Assembly: GCA_007126415.1 (NCBI GenBank)
Contig: SLBH01000340.1
Location: 1-6,614, forward strand
Source: Spirochaetales bacterium
Lineage (GTDB): Bacteria > Spirochaetota > Spirochaetia > DSM-27196 > SLAA01
DNA length: 6,614 nucleotides
Direction: 5' to 3'
In this document: in pieces, positions 1 through 6,156 of the stretch
Layout of the letters: each line of letters begins with the position of its first letter
Position numbering within the stretch: position 1 is the first letter of the stretch
The notes under the pieces: generated by a model
The model's input: only the letters and a program-made list of their open reading frames with translations
What the model was told of the DNA's origin: nothing
Databases searched by the model: none
Translations under genes and position numbers: made by a program

Positions 1-924
1 GCGCTGGTGTTTGTGTTCGGCCCCATTCTCGGGCACGTCAGCGCGCTTGATCCGGTGACGGCCGTCCTGTCCTCGAGCGTCGGTGGGCTGCCGGAGATGA
101 TGGTGCTCGCTATAGCGACGCGCGCCGATATCGCTTCGGTTGCGGTGCTGAAACTGGTGCGGGCGGTGATCATTATCGCGGTGTTCCCGTTGCTGTTTTA
201 CCGCTTGGTCGAGTCAAAGCGCGCCGGCGATCGCGAGGCCTCCGGTCGCCCGCGGGTGAACTCCGACCGATACTCGGACGAAGCGGAGGTTGCACCGCCC
301 GCCGGCCGTACCTCCGAGGCACCACCTTCGCCCGGCGACCGGCGCGACACCCGGCGCGAGGGGAGTTTGCCGGCTCGGCTGGGCCGGCTACGGGAAGCGG
401 CGATTGGCGCGTGGGGGTATCTCCGCGATCGTCCGCTTCAGCTTCTGCTTACGCTCGCGGTAGCCGCGGCTGGGGCGGTGGTGTTTGAGCGCCTCGGCGT
501 TCCCGCCGGCCTCATGGTTGGGTCAATTATAGCGGTGGCCGCCGCCTCGGTGGGCGGCCTTCCGATCCAAGGGTTTCACCCAAAGCTTTTCAATCCGCTA
601 CTCGTCGCGCTAGGCATCATGGTTTCACAGCACTTCGGCCCCGAGACCGGCGCGATGCTCGCGTCCGGCGCGCTGCTGTGGCCGCTGGTTCTCTCTACCG
701 TTGTGGTCTTCTTGTCGGCGCTCGTGGTCGCGGTCCTCATTAGGCGCTTGGCCGGCTGGGACATGCCGCTGAGCCTCCTCGCGGCCGCGCCCGGAGGGTT
801 CACGGTTATGACCGCGATCGCGGTCTACTATGGGTACGATCCGTTTCGCGTATCGATGGTACACCTCGCGCGGCTGCTCGCGATCAAGACGGTGGTGCCG
901 ATAGTGTTTGCATTCCTTCTGTGA
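1..924 (+). CDS. AbrB-type integral membrane protein, 5'-partial
   Basis: This is the C-terminal part of an AbrB-duplication membrane protein (the family once labelled ammonia monooxygenase AbrB). The frame is open to base 1, so the first GTG at base 7 is probably not the start and the N-terminus lies outside the window. Counting from base 7, two copies of the family repeat are visible. Residues 20-67 contain SSSVGGLPEMMVLAIA and a hydrophobic segment; residues 257-305 contain AAAPGGFTVMTAIAV, an R-x-x-H-x-x-R-type stretch and a final hydrophobic helix. Several further membrane helices lie between about 142 and 250. Between the halves is an unusually long hydrophilic linker, residues about 69-137, rich in R, D, E, P and G. 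The family is found in the inner membrane; its substrate is not firmly known, so none is claimed. A GC hairpin follows 55 bases after the stop. The family call is fairly sure; function is unknown. Confidence 0.82.
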   Translation, partial: ALVFVFGPILGHVSALDPVTAVLSSSVGGLPEMMVLAIATRADIASVAVLKLVRAVIIIAVFPLLFYRLVESKRAGDREASGRPRVNSDRYSDEAEVAPPAGRTSEAPPSPGDRRDTRREGSLPARLGRLREAAIGAWGYLRDRPLQLLLTLAVAAAGAVVFERLGVPAGLMVGSIIAVAAASVGGLPIQGFHPKLFNPLLVALGIMVSQHFGPETGAMLASGALLWPLVLSTVVVFLSALVVAVLIRRLAGWDMPLSLLAAAPGGFTVMTAIAVYYGYDPFRVSMVHLARLLAIKTVVPIVFAFLL

Positions 925-978
925 TAACGATACGCCGTCGACTCAAACCCCAAGGCCGGAATGCCTGAACGGATGAGC

Positions 979-1010
979 CGCCCCGGACGACGCGTAGCAT
1001 ATCCGGGGCG
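979..1010 (+). terminator. Hairpin with short T-rich tail after the AbrB-type gene
   Basis: CGCCCCGGA at 979-987 is perfectly complementary to TCCGGGGCG at 1002-1010, a 9-bp GC-rich stem with a 14-base loop, followed by TTCTT on the plus strand. It lies between two convergent genes. The T-rich tail is short and sits on the plus side only, so it fits termination of the upstream plus-strand gene better than the minus-strand lipoprotein gene. The long loop and weak tail lower confidence. Nothing else was seen in 925-1053. Confidence 0.5.
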
Positions 1011-1053
1011 TTCTTGGGGTGGCACGCTGCTGCGCGTCAGAGTCCCTGTTTTC

Positions 1054-1692
1054 TCAGTCAACGACCACGGTCACGATCTCGAATCGCGTTCCCGGGAACT
1101 GCCGAGGGCTTCCGTCGCCACGGCCGGCGGCCATCGCGAAATAGAGGTCGCCTTGATCTGTGGGGATAACCGCCCCAATATACTCGCTCACTGCTCCACG
1201 AAAATGGGTGAAGTCCCAGACGTAGGTGCTCAGGCCGCGATCCTCACGATGGCGGCTGAAGTGATGCCACAGCTCTTCGCCGTTAACCTCCACCGAGAGC
1301 GGATCTCGCGTTTGGAACAGAATCGTGCCACCTTCGTTCTCAACGAACTCCTGGTAGTAGAGGCTGATCTCCAGGGGCGAGCGCCCGTCTTCCGGCTGGA
1401 AGAACCGGCGCCGGATGTCGCCCATCAAGGGCTCAACCGCGTCTTCGGCGACCACAAGCTCAAACTCCTCGAAGCCGATTTTGTCGTCGTAGCGGTCGCG
1501 ACTCTCTGCGAACACCGGGACGATGGTACTGAGATCGGTGACCTCGCGTTCGGCCGGCTGCTCGGTGGCTCGCTCGCGAGCAGCCGCAACGCCTTGGTCC
1601 ACGCCGGAGTCAACCGTTTCACACGCGCCGGCAAACGCAAGCACCAGTAACACTGCCGACACCCCTGCCCCAACTCTCAGCGTAGCTTTCAT
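1054..1692 (-). CDS. Predicted lipoprotein with a DUF4892/OmpA-associated-like domain
   Basis: A 212-residue exported protein. The start is placed at the ATG at 1692 rather than the upstream in-frame GTG at 1710, because AGGAG lies 8 bases before this ATG and the GTG sits just upstream of, and runs into, that ribosome-binding site. The N-terminus is a classic signal peptide: K2 and R6, a hydrophobic core (AVLLVLAFAGA) and Cys24, with a relaxed lipobox (AGAC) of the kind tolerated in spirochaetes. Residues 25-55 are a polar, Glu/Arg-rich tether. The globular part includes DKIGFEEFELV, then SPLEISLYYQEFVENEGGTILF, then EELWHHF. This order resembles, from memory, the domain that often precedes OmpA domains (pattern: fd..f, a ylr-Ny...l...GGt.lf segment, then a W.h/e strand); here it stands alone with no OmpA part. 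Likely anchored to a membrane facing the periplasm or surface. It is co-oriented with the barrel gene 177 bp upstream. The lipoprotein call is good; the domain call is tentative. Confidence 0.75.
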   Translation of the reverse strand: MKATLRVGAGVSAVLLVLAFAGACETVDSGVDQGVAAARERATEQPAEREVTDLSTIVPVFAESRDRYDDKIGFEEFELVVAEDAVEPLMGDIRRRFFQPEDGRSPLEISLYYQEFVENEGGTILFQTRDPLSVEVNGEELWHHFSRHREDRGLSTYVWDFTHFRGAVSEYIGAVIPTDQGDLYFAMAAGRGDGSPRQFPGTRFEIVTVVVD

Positions 1693-1747
1693 AACTCTTT
1701 CTCCTTTCACGCCTTATAAGTAGTCTCTTAACCACATTATTACCCTG

Positions 1748-1786
1748 GACGCCTCCAGGCGGCGTCTCAATGTATAAAATGAGACG
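1748..1786 (-). promoter_or_regulatory. Two overlapping, mutually exclusive hairpins in the lipoprotein gene leader
   Basis: One inverted repeat pairs CGTCTCA (1763-1769) with TGAGACG (1780-1786) around a 10-base AT-rich centre containing TATAAA (TTTTATACAT on the minus strand). A second pairs GACGCC (1748-1753) with GGCGTC (1761-1766) around a 7-base loop. They share bases 1763-1766, so only one can form at a time. The site lies about 60-95 bases upstream of the lipoprotein start and 83-122 bases past the barrel gene stop. It could be an attenuator-like leader, the barrel gene's terminator region, or an operator with a -10-like centre. No strong T tract follows either stem on the minus strand, so simple termination is not clear. 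The rest of 1693-1869 shows only AT-rich sequence, including a TTATAA palindrome at 1713-1720. Confidence 0.35.
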
Positions 1787-1869
1787 TCATGAAACCTCGC
1801 GTTTGGCTCCAAAGAAGCCGGATGATAAGCTACGAACTACGCGTTACCACACCGACCGACCAACTCTCG

Positions 1870-3015
1870 TTACCAAACGAACCCGAGGTTCACCCCGGCC
1901 ATCAAACTGTTACCGTCTTCATCAAAGTAGTACATCACCGGAATATCAAGCTTGAACGGTCCCAGATTGAGCCCAGCCCCCGCCGTCAGCCGCGGCCTCA
2001 CCAGCTGCGGCCCCTCTTCGGTGCCGGCGCTCACCGATGCAGAGCCGTCCGTGAAGGTAATCTCGTCTCCATTGACGGTCACGTCCTCAGCGGTTACCGG
2101 ACTGTCGACATCAAGCGTTATCTCGGAGTTACCAAAGCTGAGATCTACCCCACCCCCAACGTTGAAGTCCAGCAGCCACAGAACGCGCAAACCGGTGGTA
2201 AGCTCAAACGGTATCACCACAGAGTTTGAGGTAGCGGTAGCCTTGAGAACCGGGTCGATCAGTACGTCGAACTCTGCTTCTTGTCCACCTTCGTCTATTG
2301 TGACACGATCATCCACGCGCCCGAAATCTTCGAGCCGAAACTCCAGCTCGTTGCGTTGATAAACAACCCCCGATCCGAGCGAGAGTCCGCGCCAGCGGAG
2401 CACTCCGGCGGGTACGGCGCGGGACCCAACCAGCCGGTAGTTCGCGAGCAGGCCAACGCTCAGCGAGTTGAACGCTAAGCCGTCTTCGACAGTACCTTCC
2501 TCGATGTTTGACCATCCAAGTTTGGCGTTTACAAACAGGCGTTCCGAGAGGATCCGCGGCCGGTAGCCGATGGAGGCCACGATCGGCTGAATAGCAGCAC
2601 CAAAGTAGATATCGCCATCTTTTTCTAAATCGTCGATAATCCGTTCCATACGCGCGGGGTCTGTGCTGGGAAGTGAAGCTCCCACGCCGGCGCCCACCAC
2701 CACCGCGAAGCGACGGTAATCTATGAAGCTGCGCTGGGTGCCGATATGTGTGGCCGTTCCGCCTGAGTTAGCAACTCCGCGCGCAAGCTTCGGCAGGTCG
2801 TAATAGTCCTTGATCTCTTCATTTAAGTCATTTTGAAAACCGGTTAACTCTCCCGCGAGATCAGTATTAATCGTGTCAACTAATTTTTGGATGTCATCCT
2901 CTGTCGAGGTTGTACTCGCCCTCGGCGGCGTGATCGACACTTGCCCCCAGATCGGCGCTACGGTGACGAAGGCGAACGCCGCCGTCACCACCAGACAGAT
3001 GATTCTTTTCGTCAT
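1870..3015 (-). CDS. Outer-membrane beta-barrel protein, Lsa36-like surface protein
   Basis: A 381-residue exported protein. Two ATGs compete: the one at 3021 directly abuts the GGAGG with no spacer, while the one at 3015 has a 6-base spacer, so 3015 is chosen. Residues 1-25 are a signal peptide (TKR, hydrophobic core, then IWGQ). There is no lipobox cysteine at the end of it; Cys7 lies inside the hydrophobic core. Residues about 38-80 are charged and likely helical, followed by alternating amphipathic strands typical of a barrel (YRRFAVVVGAGVGA, LSVGLLANYRL, RPRLTAGAGLNLG). The segment WRGLSLGSGVVYQRNEL from residue 208 matches what I recall as the core signature of the Lsa36-type family in spirochaetes. 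The chain ends in NLGFVW; a terminal aromatic residue is the usual signal for the BAM insertion machinery. A Thr/Asp/Val-rich stretch around residues 290-345 may be an external loop. Role beyond an outer-membrane or surface protein is not evident. Transcribed toward the lipoprotein gene. Confidence 0.8.
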   Translation of the reverse strand: MTKRIICLVVTAAFAFVTVAPIWGQVSITPPRASTTSTEDDIQKLVDTINTDLAGELTGFQNDLNEEIKDYYDLPKLARGVANSGGTATHIGTQRSFIDYRRFAVVVGAGVGASLPSTDPARMERIIDDLEKDGDIYFGAAIQPIVASIGYRPRILSERLFVNAKLGWSNIEEGTVEDGLAFNSLSVGLLANYRLVGSRAVPAGVLRWRGLSLGSGVVYQRNELEFRLEDFGRVDDRVTIDEGGQEAEFDVLIDPVLKATATSNSVVIPFELTTGLRVLWLLDFNVGGGVDLSFGNSEITLDVDSPVTAEDVTVNGDEITFTDGSASVSAGTEEGPQLVRPRLTAGAGLNLGPFKLDIPVMYYFDEDGNSLMAGVNLGFVW

Positions 3016-3056
3016 GTACATCCTCCGTGGTGTTATCGGCTCTACAAGCCTGTGCC

Positions 3057-3088
3057 AGTATAGCGCACAATTGCGATCGCCGGCACAA
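3057..3088 (-). promoter_or_regulatory. Probable promoter region of the outer-membrane protein gene
   Basis: On the minus strand a good -10 hexamer, TATACT, lies at 3062-3057, 42 bases before the chosen start. There is no consensus -35 at 17 bp; the nearest TTG-type hexamer, TTGTGC (3088-3083), is 20 bp away, which is long. An inverted repeat, TGTGCC at 3051-3056 and GGCACA at 3082-3087, brackets the promoter, and GCACAA recurs at 3065-3070. A weak -35 with bracketing repeats would fit regulator control, but no regulator is visible here. Confidence 0.4.
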
Positions 3089-3113
3089 AATCAAGTCATT
3101 TTGCTGCATTTTC

Positions 3114-3143
3114 TTGATTGCTCTAACGATAGCGGCGTATGCT
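3114..3143 (+). promoter_or_regulatory. Candidate plus-strand promoter for the 61-codon ORF
   Basis: TTGATT at 3114-3119 and TATGCT at 3138-3143 are separated by 18 bp, an acceptable sigma-70-type spacing with four of six matches to the consensus in each box. The expected transcript would begin near 3150, about 12 bases before the ATG at 3162. It is divergent from the barrel gene promoter 50 bp to the left. It is a short pattern and could be chance. Confidence 0.35.
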
Positions 3144-3161
3144 TGAGTAGTAACGATCGAG

Positions 3162-3347
3162 ATGCTGCCGTTGCGAGTGGAGTGCACGTACTCCGCAGAC
3201 GAGCACGAGAGTGGCGGTGAGCCGTACGCAGTCTGGTTGGGTGTTGAACGGCTTGAGGTCCTGAGTGTGATGGACCGTTGGCATCACGGGGGCGGGTGGT
3301 GGCTTTCGCCGGGCGCGCCGGCGCTTGCAATCAGACATCGCGAATAG
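3162..3347 (+). CDS. Small protein resembling VEC...LDRW cytoplasmic family; intact or relic
   Basis: A 61-codon frame starting at ATG 3162. The peptide has LRVEC near residues 4-8, then GEPYAVWLGVERLEV, then VMDRW followed by a Trp/Gly-rich stretch, and ends in AIRHRE. This order (rVECy..., P-x-x-F/V-x-L-G-x-x-x-EV, V/I-L-DRW, then a final LRH-type strand) is what I recall of short proteins of about 65-80 residues of unknown function widespread in bacteria. The middle after DRW appears shortened or altered here, since the usual YFKVR-type strand is not evident. No clear Shine-Dalgarno sequence precedes the ATG, but a candidate promoter lies at 3114-3143. It sits directly upstream of a decayed gene, so it may itself be a remnant. 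The resemblance is from memory and could be coincidental. Confidence 0.42.
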   Translation: MLPLRVECTYSADEHESGGEPYAVWLGVERLEVLSVMDRWHHGGGWWLSPGAPALAIRHRE

Positions 3348-3949
3348 CCGAATCGCGGCGTACACTTTAGGGCGTGGCCGGCGATTCTGGCCCCGCCCCC
3401 TAAACCGCGGCAGCGTTGGGGCACCGGGCCTCAGGGTTGCTCCCGAGACACAGACACTCGCCCTCGTTGTCGTGCAGGCGTTCTTCGTCGGCCTCGCGTT
3501 TGGGCTACTGTGTAGCATCGCGTATACACTGCTCGTGTGCGAATACGGCTCGGCCGGACTCCGCATCGTTTACGTGCCGGTGGGTGTGGTTGTCCCGTTT
3601 GTCACGGTTGGGGTCAACGCGCTCGAGGAGCGACTACCGTTATCACGATTCTTGCTCAACACTGTGGGAAGCCTGTACTGCATGATGCTGCGCAGAGCTC
3701 AAGCCTCGGCAATCTACGACGCGGGCGCTTAAGCGAAACTACCCGCACATCACCGGCGGGGAGATCCTCGCGCTGGTCATAGCCGGTGTCGTCGCGGCGC
3801 CTTTGGCCGAGGTGCTCGGTTCGGCACACGAGCACCGTGGCTTCTCGGCTGTTCGTGCGATCATCGCCAAGCGCTACTCGCTGGTGGTATTTGGGTACCA
3901 ACTCGGGGCACCCTCACGCCGTGTCGAGAACACGGCACCAGATACGTGA
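3325..3949 (+). pseudogene. Frameshifted, internally deleted relic of an Npt/ATP-ADP-translocase-like transporter
   Basis: Two frames carry pieces of one membrane protein. Frame one opens nominally at TTG 3325, but family-like sequence begins only near 3430: VAPETQTLALVVVQAFFVG, then two or three hydrophobic helices, ending at a TAA at 3730-3732. The adjacent frame then continues from about 3725 to a TGA at 3947-3949 with LKRNYPHITGGEILALVIAGVV. Adding one base near 3722-3728 joins IYDA to ALKRNYPHITGGEI, matching the pattern (I-F-D-x-R-q-x-K-R-l-f-P-l-I-x-x-G-E-i) I recall in nucleotide-transporter-like (Npt/Tlc) MFS proteins of spirochaetes. The stretch between the third helix and IYDA is far too short, the sequence after VLGSAH shrinks straight to a KRYSLVVFGY helix, and the last two thirds of the protein are missing. 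There is no Shine-Dalgarno sequence at 3325. Pseudogene status is well supported; the family is moderately supported. Confidence 0.6.
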
Positions 3950-4007
3950 TTGAGTTTCCGGCCTAAGCTGTTTTGCGATACTCTGCCTGAAACCCAGCAG
4001 ACCTTTC

Positions 4008-4036
4008 TTGATCAATTCTCTCAGCTACTCCATACT
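4008..4036 (+). promoter_or_regulatory. Candidate promoter upstream of acs
   Basis: TTGATC at 4008-4013 and CATACT at 4031-4036 are separated by 17 bp, 38 bases before the acs start. A second possibility is an extended -10, TG-C-GATACT, at 3974-3982. Both are weak patterns in the 125-bp gap between the relic transporter and acs. No convincing operator was seen. Confidence 0.3.
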
Positions 4037-4062
4037 AAAGAGATCATTCCTACCTGTCGGCC

Positions 4063-4069
4063 GAGGAGG
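4063..4069 (+). promoter_or_regulatory. Strong ribosome-binding site for acs
   Basis: GAGGAGG ends 5 bases before the ATG at 4075. It is a near-perfect anti-16S match and fixes the acs start; no competing start with similar support lies nearby. Confidence 0.8.
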
Positions 4070-4074
4070 TTCCG

Positions 4075-6054
4075 ATGGCTGAGAAATCCGTGTATGAACC
4101 GCAGTTTCCATGGAGCGACGGCGCACACCTCGCAACAACCGATGAGTATACGCGTCTCTATGCGCGTAGCCTTGAAGAACCGGAAGCATTCTGGGCCGAG
4201 CAGGCGCACTCGCGCTTGTCTTGGAGCCAGGTCTTCCACACCGTGCAGCAAAGCGACTTTGAGTCGGGGACTATCGCGTGGTTCCTGGGTGGTCGGCTAA
4301 ACGCCTCCTATAACTGCGTCGATCGACACCTCGAGTCCCGCGGCGACAAGGTCGCGATACTCTGGGAGGGCGACGATCCGTCGCTCGTTCGGCGCATTAC
4401 CTACCGCGAGCTTCACCGCGCTGTCTGTCGCATGGCGAACGTATTACTGCGCTACGGAATCAGGAAAGGCGACCGGGTGGCGATCTACCTACCGATGATC
4501 CCGGAAGCCGCGATCGCAATGCTCGCCTGCGCGCGCATCGGAGCGGTGCACACCGTTGTATTCGCCGGATTCAGCGCCGATGCGTTGCGCGACCGCATTC
4601 AGGACGCCGGAGCGCGCGCAGTTATCACCGCCGACCAAGGAGTCCGCGGCGGCAAGGTCATTCCGCTGAAGCGCACCGTCGACGAAGCGGTGATGCCGTG
4701 TCCGTCGGTCCAGCACGTATTCGTAACCCGCCGCACGCACGCAACGGTGCCGTTCTTCCCGCCACGCGATGTTGACCTCGACGAGGCGACCGAGCTACAA
4801 CGCGGCTACTGCCCGGCGGAGCCTGTTGACTCGGAGGATACCCTTTTTCTGCTGTATACCTCCGGCAGCACCGGCCGCCCCAAAGGTATTGCCCATACCA
4901 CCGCTGGGTATCTTCTCTACACTGCGTTGACCCATCAGTATGTGTTCGACTACCGCGAAGACGATGTCTACGCCTGCGTGGCCGACGTGGGATGGATCAC
5001 CGGCCACAGCTACGTCGTGTACGGCCCGTTGGCCAACGGGGCGACCACGATGATGTTCGAGTCGACGCCGGTCTACCCAAACCCAGGCCGCTACTGGGAT
5101 ATGGTGGAGCGTCACGGGATCACGCAGTTCTACACCGCGCCCACCGCCTTGCGCGCGGTTGCGCGCGAGGGCGAAGACTGGGTAAAGAAGCACGACCGCT
5201 CGAGCCTCCGCATCCTCGGCACCGTCGGCGAGCCGATTAATCCCGATACCTGGGAATGGTACTACCGCGTGGTTGGTGAGGAGCGCTGCGCGATCGTAGA
5301 CACCTGGTGGCAAACCGAGACCGGTGGAATCATGATAACCCCGCTGCCGGCCGTAACCGCGGTGAAGCCCGGCTCGGCAACCCTCCCGTTCTTCGGCATT
5401 GAACCCGCGGTGCTCGACGAGCACGGGAGCGAGGTCACCGGCAACGGGGTTTCGGGGTTGCTCGCGATCAAACGTGCCTGGCCCTCTATGGCTCGCACCA
5501 TCGCCGACGACCATCCGCGTTTTCTCAAAACCTATCTCAGCCCGTACCGCGGCTACTACTTCACCGGCGACGGCTGCCGACGCGATGAAGACGGCTACTA
5601 CTGGATCACCGGCCGTGTCGATGACGTGATTAATGTCAGCGGTCACCGTTTAGGAACCGCCGAGGTGGAGTCGGCTCTGGTAAACCACCCCGCGTGTGCC
5701 GAAGCGGCGGTAGTGGGGTTTCCGCATGAGATTAAGGGTCAGGGCATTTTCGCCTACGTGGTGATCGCCGACGGCTGGGAAGCCGACGCGGATCTCGTCG
5801 GTGAGTTACGCGGAGAGGTGCGCCACCGCATCGGCCCGCTCGCGACGCCGGATCATATCCTCATCGCGGCAGGGCTGCCGAAAACACGCTCGGGCAAAAT
5901 CATGCGACGGATCTTGCGCAAGATCGCCGAGCGGCAGATGGATCAGCTTGGTGACACCAGCACCCTCGCAGACCCGAGCGTGGTAGACGCATTGATCGAG
6001 GCGCGCAGCGCGCTCCCGGACGACTGCGTCACGTTGCACGGCTGCTTCGACTGA
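4075..6054 (+). CDS. acs: Acetyl-CoA synthetase, AMP-forming (acetate-CoA ligase)
   Basis: This cytoplasmic enzyme activates acetate with ATP and CoA to acetyl-CoA, via acetyl-AMP. At 659 residues it is the usual full length (about 650). Visible landmarks: N-terminal ACAS-type region with FLGGRLNASYNCVDRH (about 71-86); ATP-binding P-loop YTSGSTGRPKG at 261-271; VGWITGHSYVVYGPL near 302-316; VGEPINPDTWEWYY near 383-396; DTWWQTETGG at 409-418, where Trp412 corresponds to the tryptophan that limits the acyl pocket to acetate in characterised Acs; the TGD aspartate at 499; the hinge and CoA region GRVDDVINVSGHR at 513-525; and PKTRSGKIMRR with catalytic Lys608, the residue reversibly acetylated in many Acs enzymes. 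All key residues are present, so it should be active and prefer acetate over larger acids. It has a strong ribosome-binding site, appears monocistronic, lies downstream of a decayed gene and is convergent with the next one. No deacetylase or acetyltransferase gene is nearby. Confidence 0.97.
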   Translation: MAEKSVYEPQFPWSDGAHLATTDEYTRLYARSLEEPEAFWAEQAHSRLSWSQVFHTVQQSDFESGTIAWFLGGRLNASYNCVDRHLESRGDKVAILWEGDDPSLVRRITYRELHRAVCRMANVLLRYGIRKGDRVAIYLPMIPEAAIAMLACARIGAVHTVVFAGFSADALRDRIQDAGARAVITADQGVRGGKVIPLKRTVDEAVMPCPSVQHVFVTRRTHATVPFFPPRDVDLDEATELQRGYCPAEPVDSEDTLFLLYTSGSTGRPKGIAHTTAGYLLYTALTHQYVFDYREDDVYACVADVGWITGHSYVVYGPLANGATTMMFESTPVYPNPGRYWDMVERHGITQFYTAPTALRAVAREGEDWVKKHDRSSLRILGTVGEPINPDTWEWYYRVVGEERCAIVDTWWQTETGGIMITPLPAVTAVKPGSATLPFFGIEPAVLDEHGSEVTGNGVSGLLAIKRAWPSMARTIADDHPRFLKTYLSPYRGYYFTGDGCRRDEDGYYWITGRVDDVINVSGHRLGTAEVESALVNHPACAEAAVVGFPHEIKGQGIFAYVVIADGWEADADLVGELRGEVRHRIGPLATPDHILIAAGLPKTRSGKIMRRILRKIAERQMDQLGDTSTLADPSVVDALIEARSALPDDCVTLHGCFD

Positions 6055-6088
6055 GCGACAAGGTCCTTGTGCGGGGGCGATGAGAGCG

Positions 6089-6110
6089 GCGGGGCGGCAG
6101 TGCGCCCCGC
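6089..6110. terminator. GC-rich hairpin between convergent acs and YeeE-type genes
   Basis: GCGGGGCG at 6089-6096 pairs perfectly with CGCCCCGC at 6103-6110, leaving a 6-base loop. It lies 35 bases past the acs stop and 47 bases past the minus-strand gene's stop. No T tract follows on either strand, so it is terminator-like by position and stability only; it could serve both genes or just block 3' decay. The rest of 6055-6156 shows nothing else clear. Confidence 0.45.
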
Positions 6111-6156
6111 TCAGCCCCGGACATGCTTATGAAAACGCTTGAAAGTTTCCTCACCC

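Noticed and set aside
961..1650. 229-codon plus-strand frame opposite the lipoprotein gene
   Set aside because: No recognisable protein features. The minus-strand frame has a signal peptide, lipobox and good ribosome-binding site, so this is its shadow.
1690..1710. Upstream GTG start for the lipoprotein at 1710
   Set aside because: It runs into the AGGAG that serves the ATG at 1692 and would add charged residues before the signal peptide.
1789..2359. Plus-strand frames opposite the outer-membrane protein gene
   Set aside because: Composition is Ser/Pro/Arg/Thr-rich with no motifs; they mirror the barrel gene.
227..4517. Four copies of the palindrome GCGATCGC (227, 814, 3073, 4510), which is cyanobacterial HIP1-like
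   Set aside because: At least two copies arise from GCG-ATC-GCN (Ala-Ile-Ala) codons in membrane or conserved segments, and four copies are too few to claim a genome-wide repeat from this window.
4795..5646. 283-codon open frame on the minus strand inside acs
   Set aside because: It lies opposite a strongly conserved acs sequence, shows no recognisable domain, and is expected from GC-rich codon use in the sense gene.
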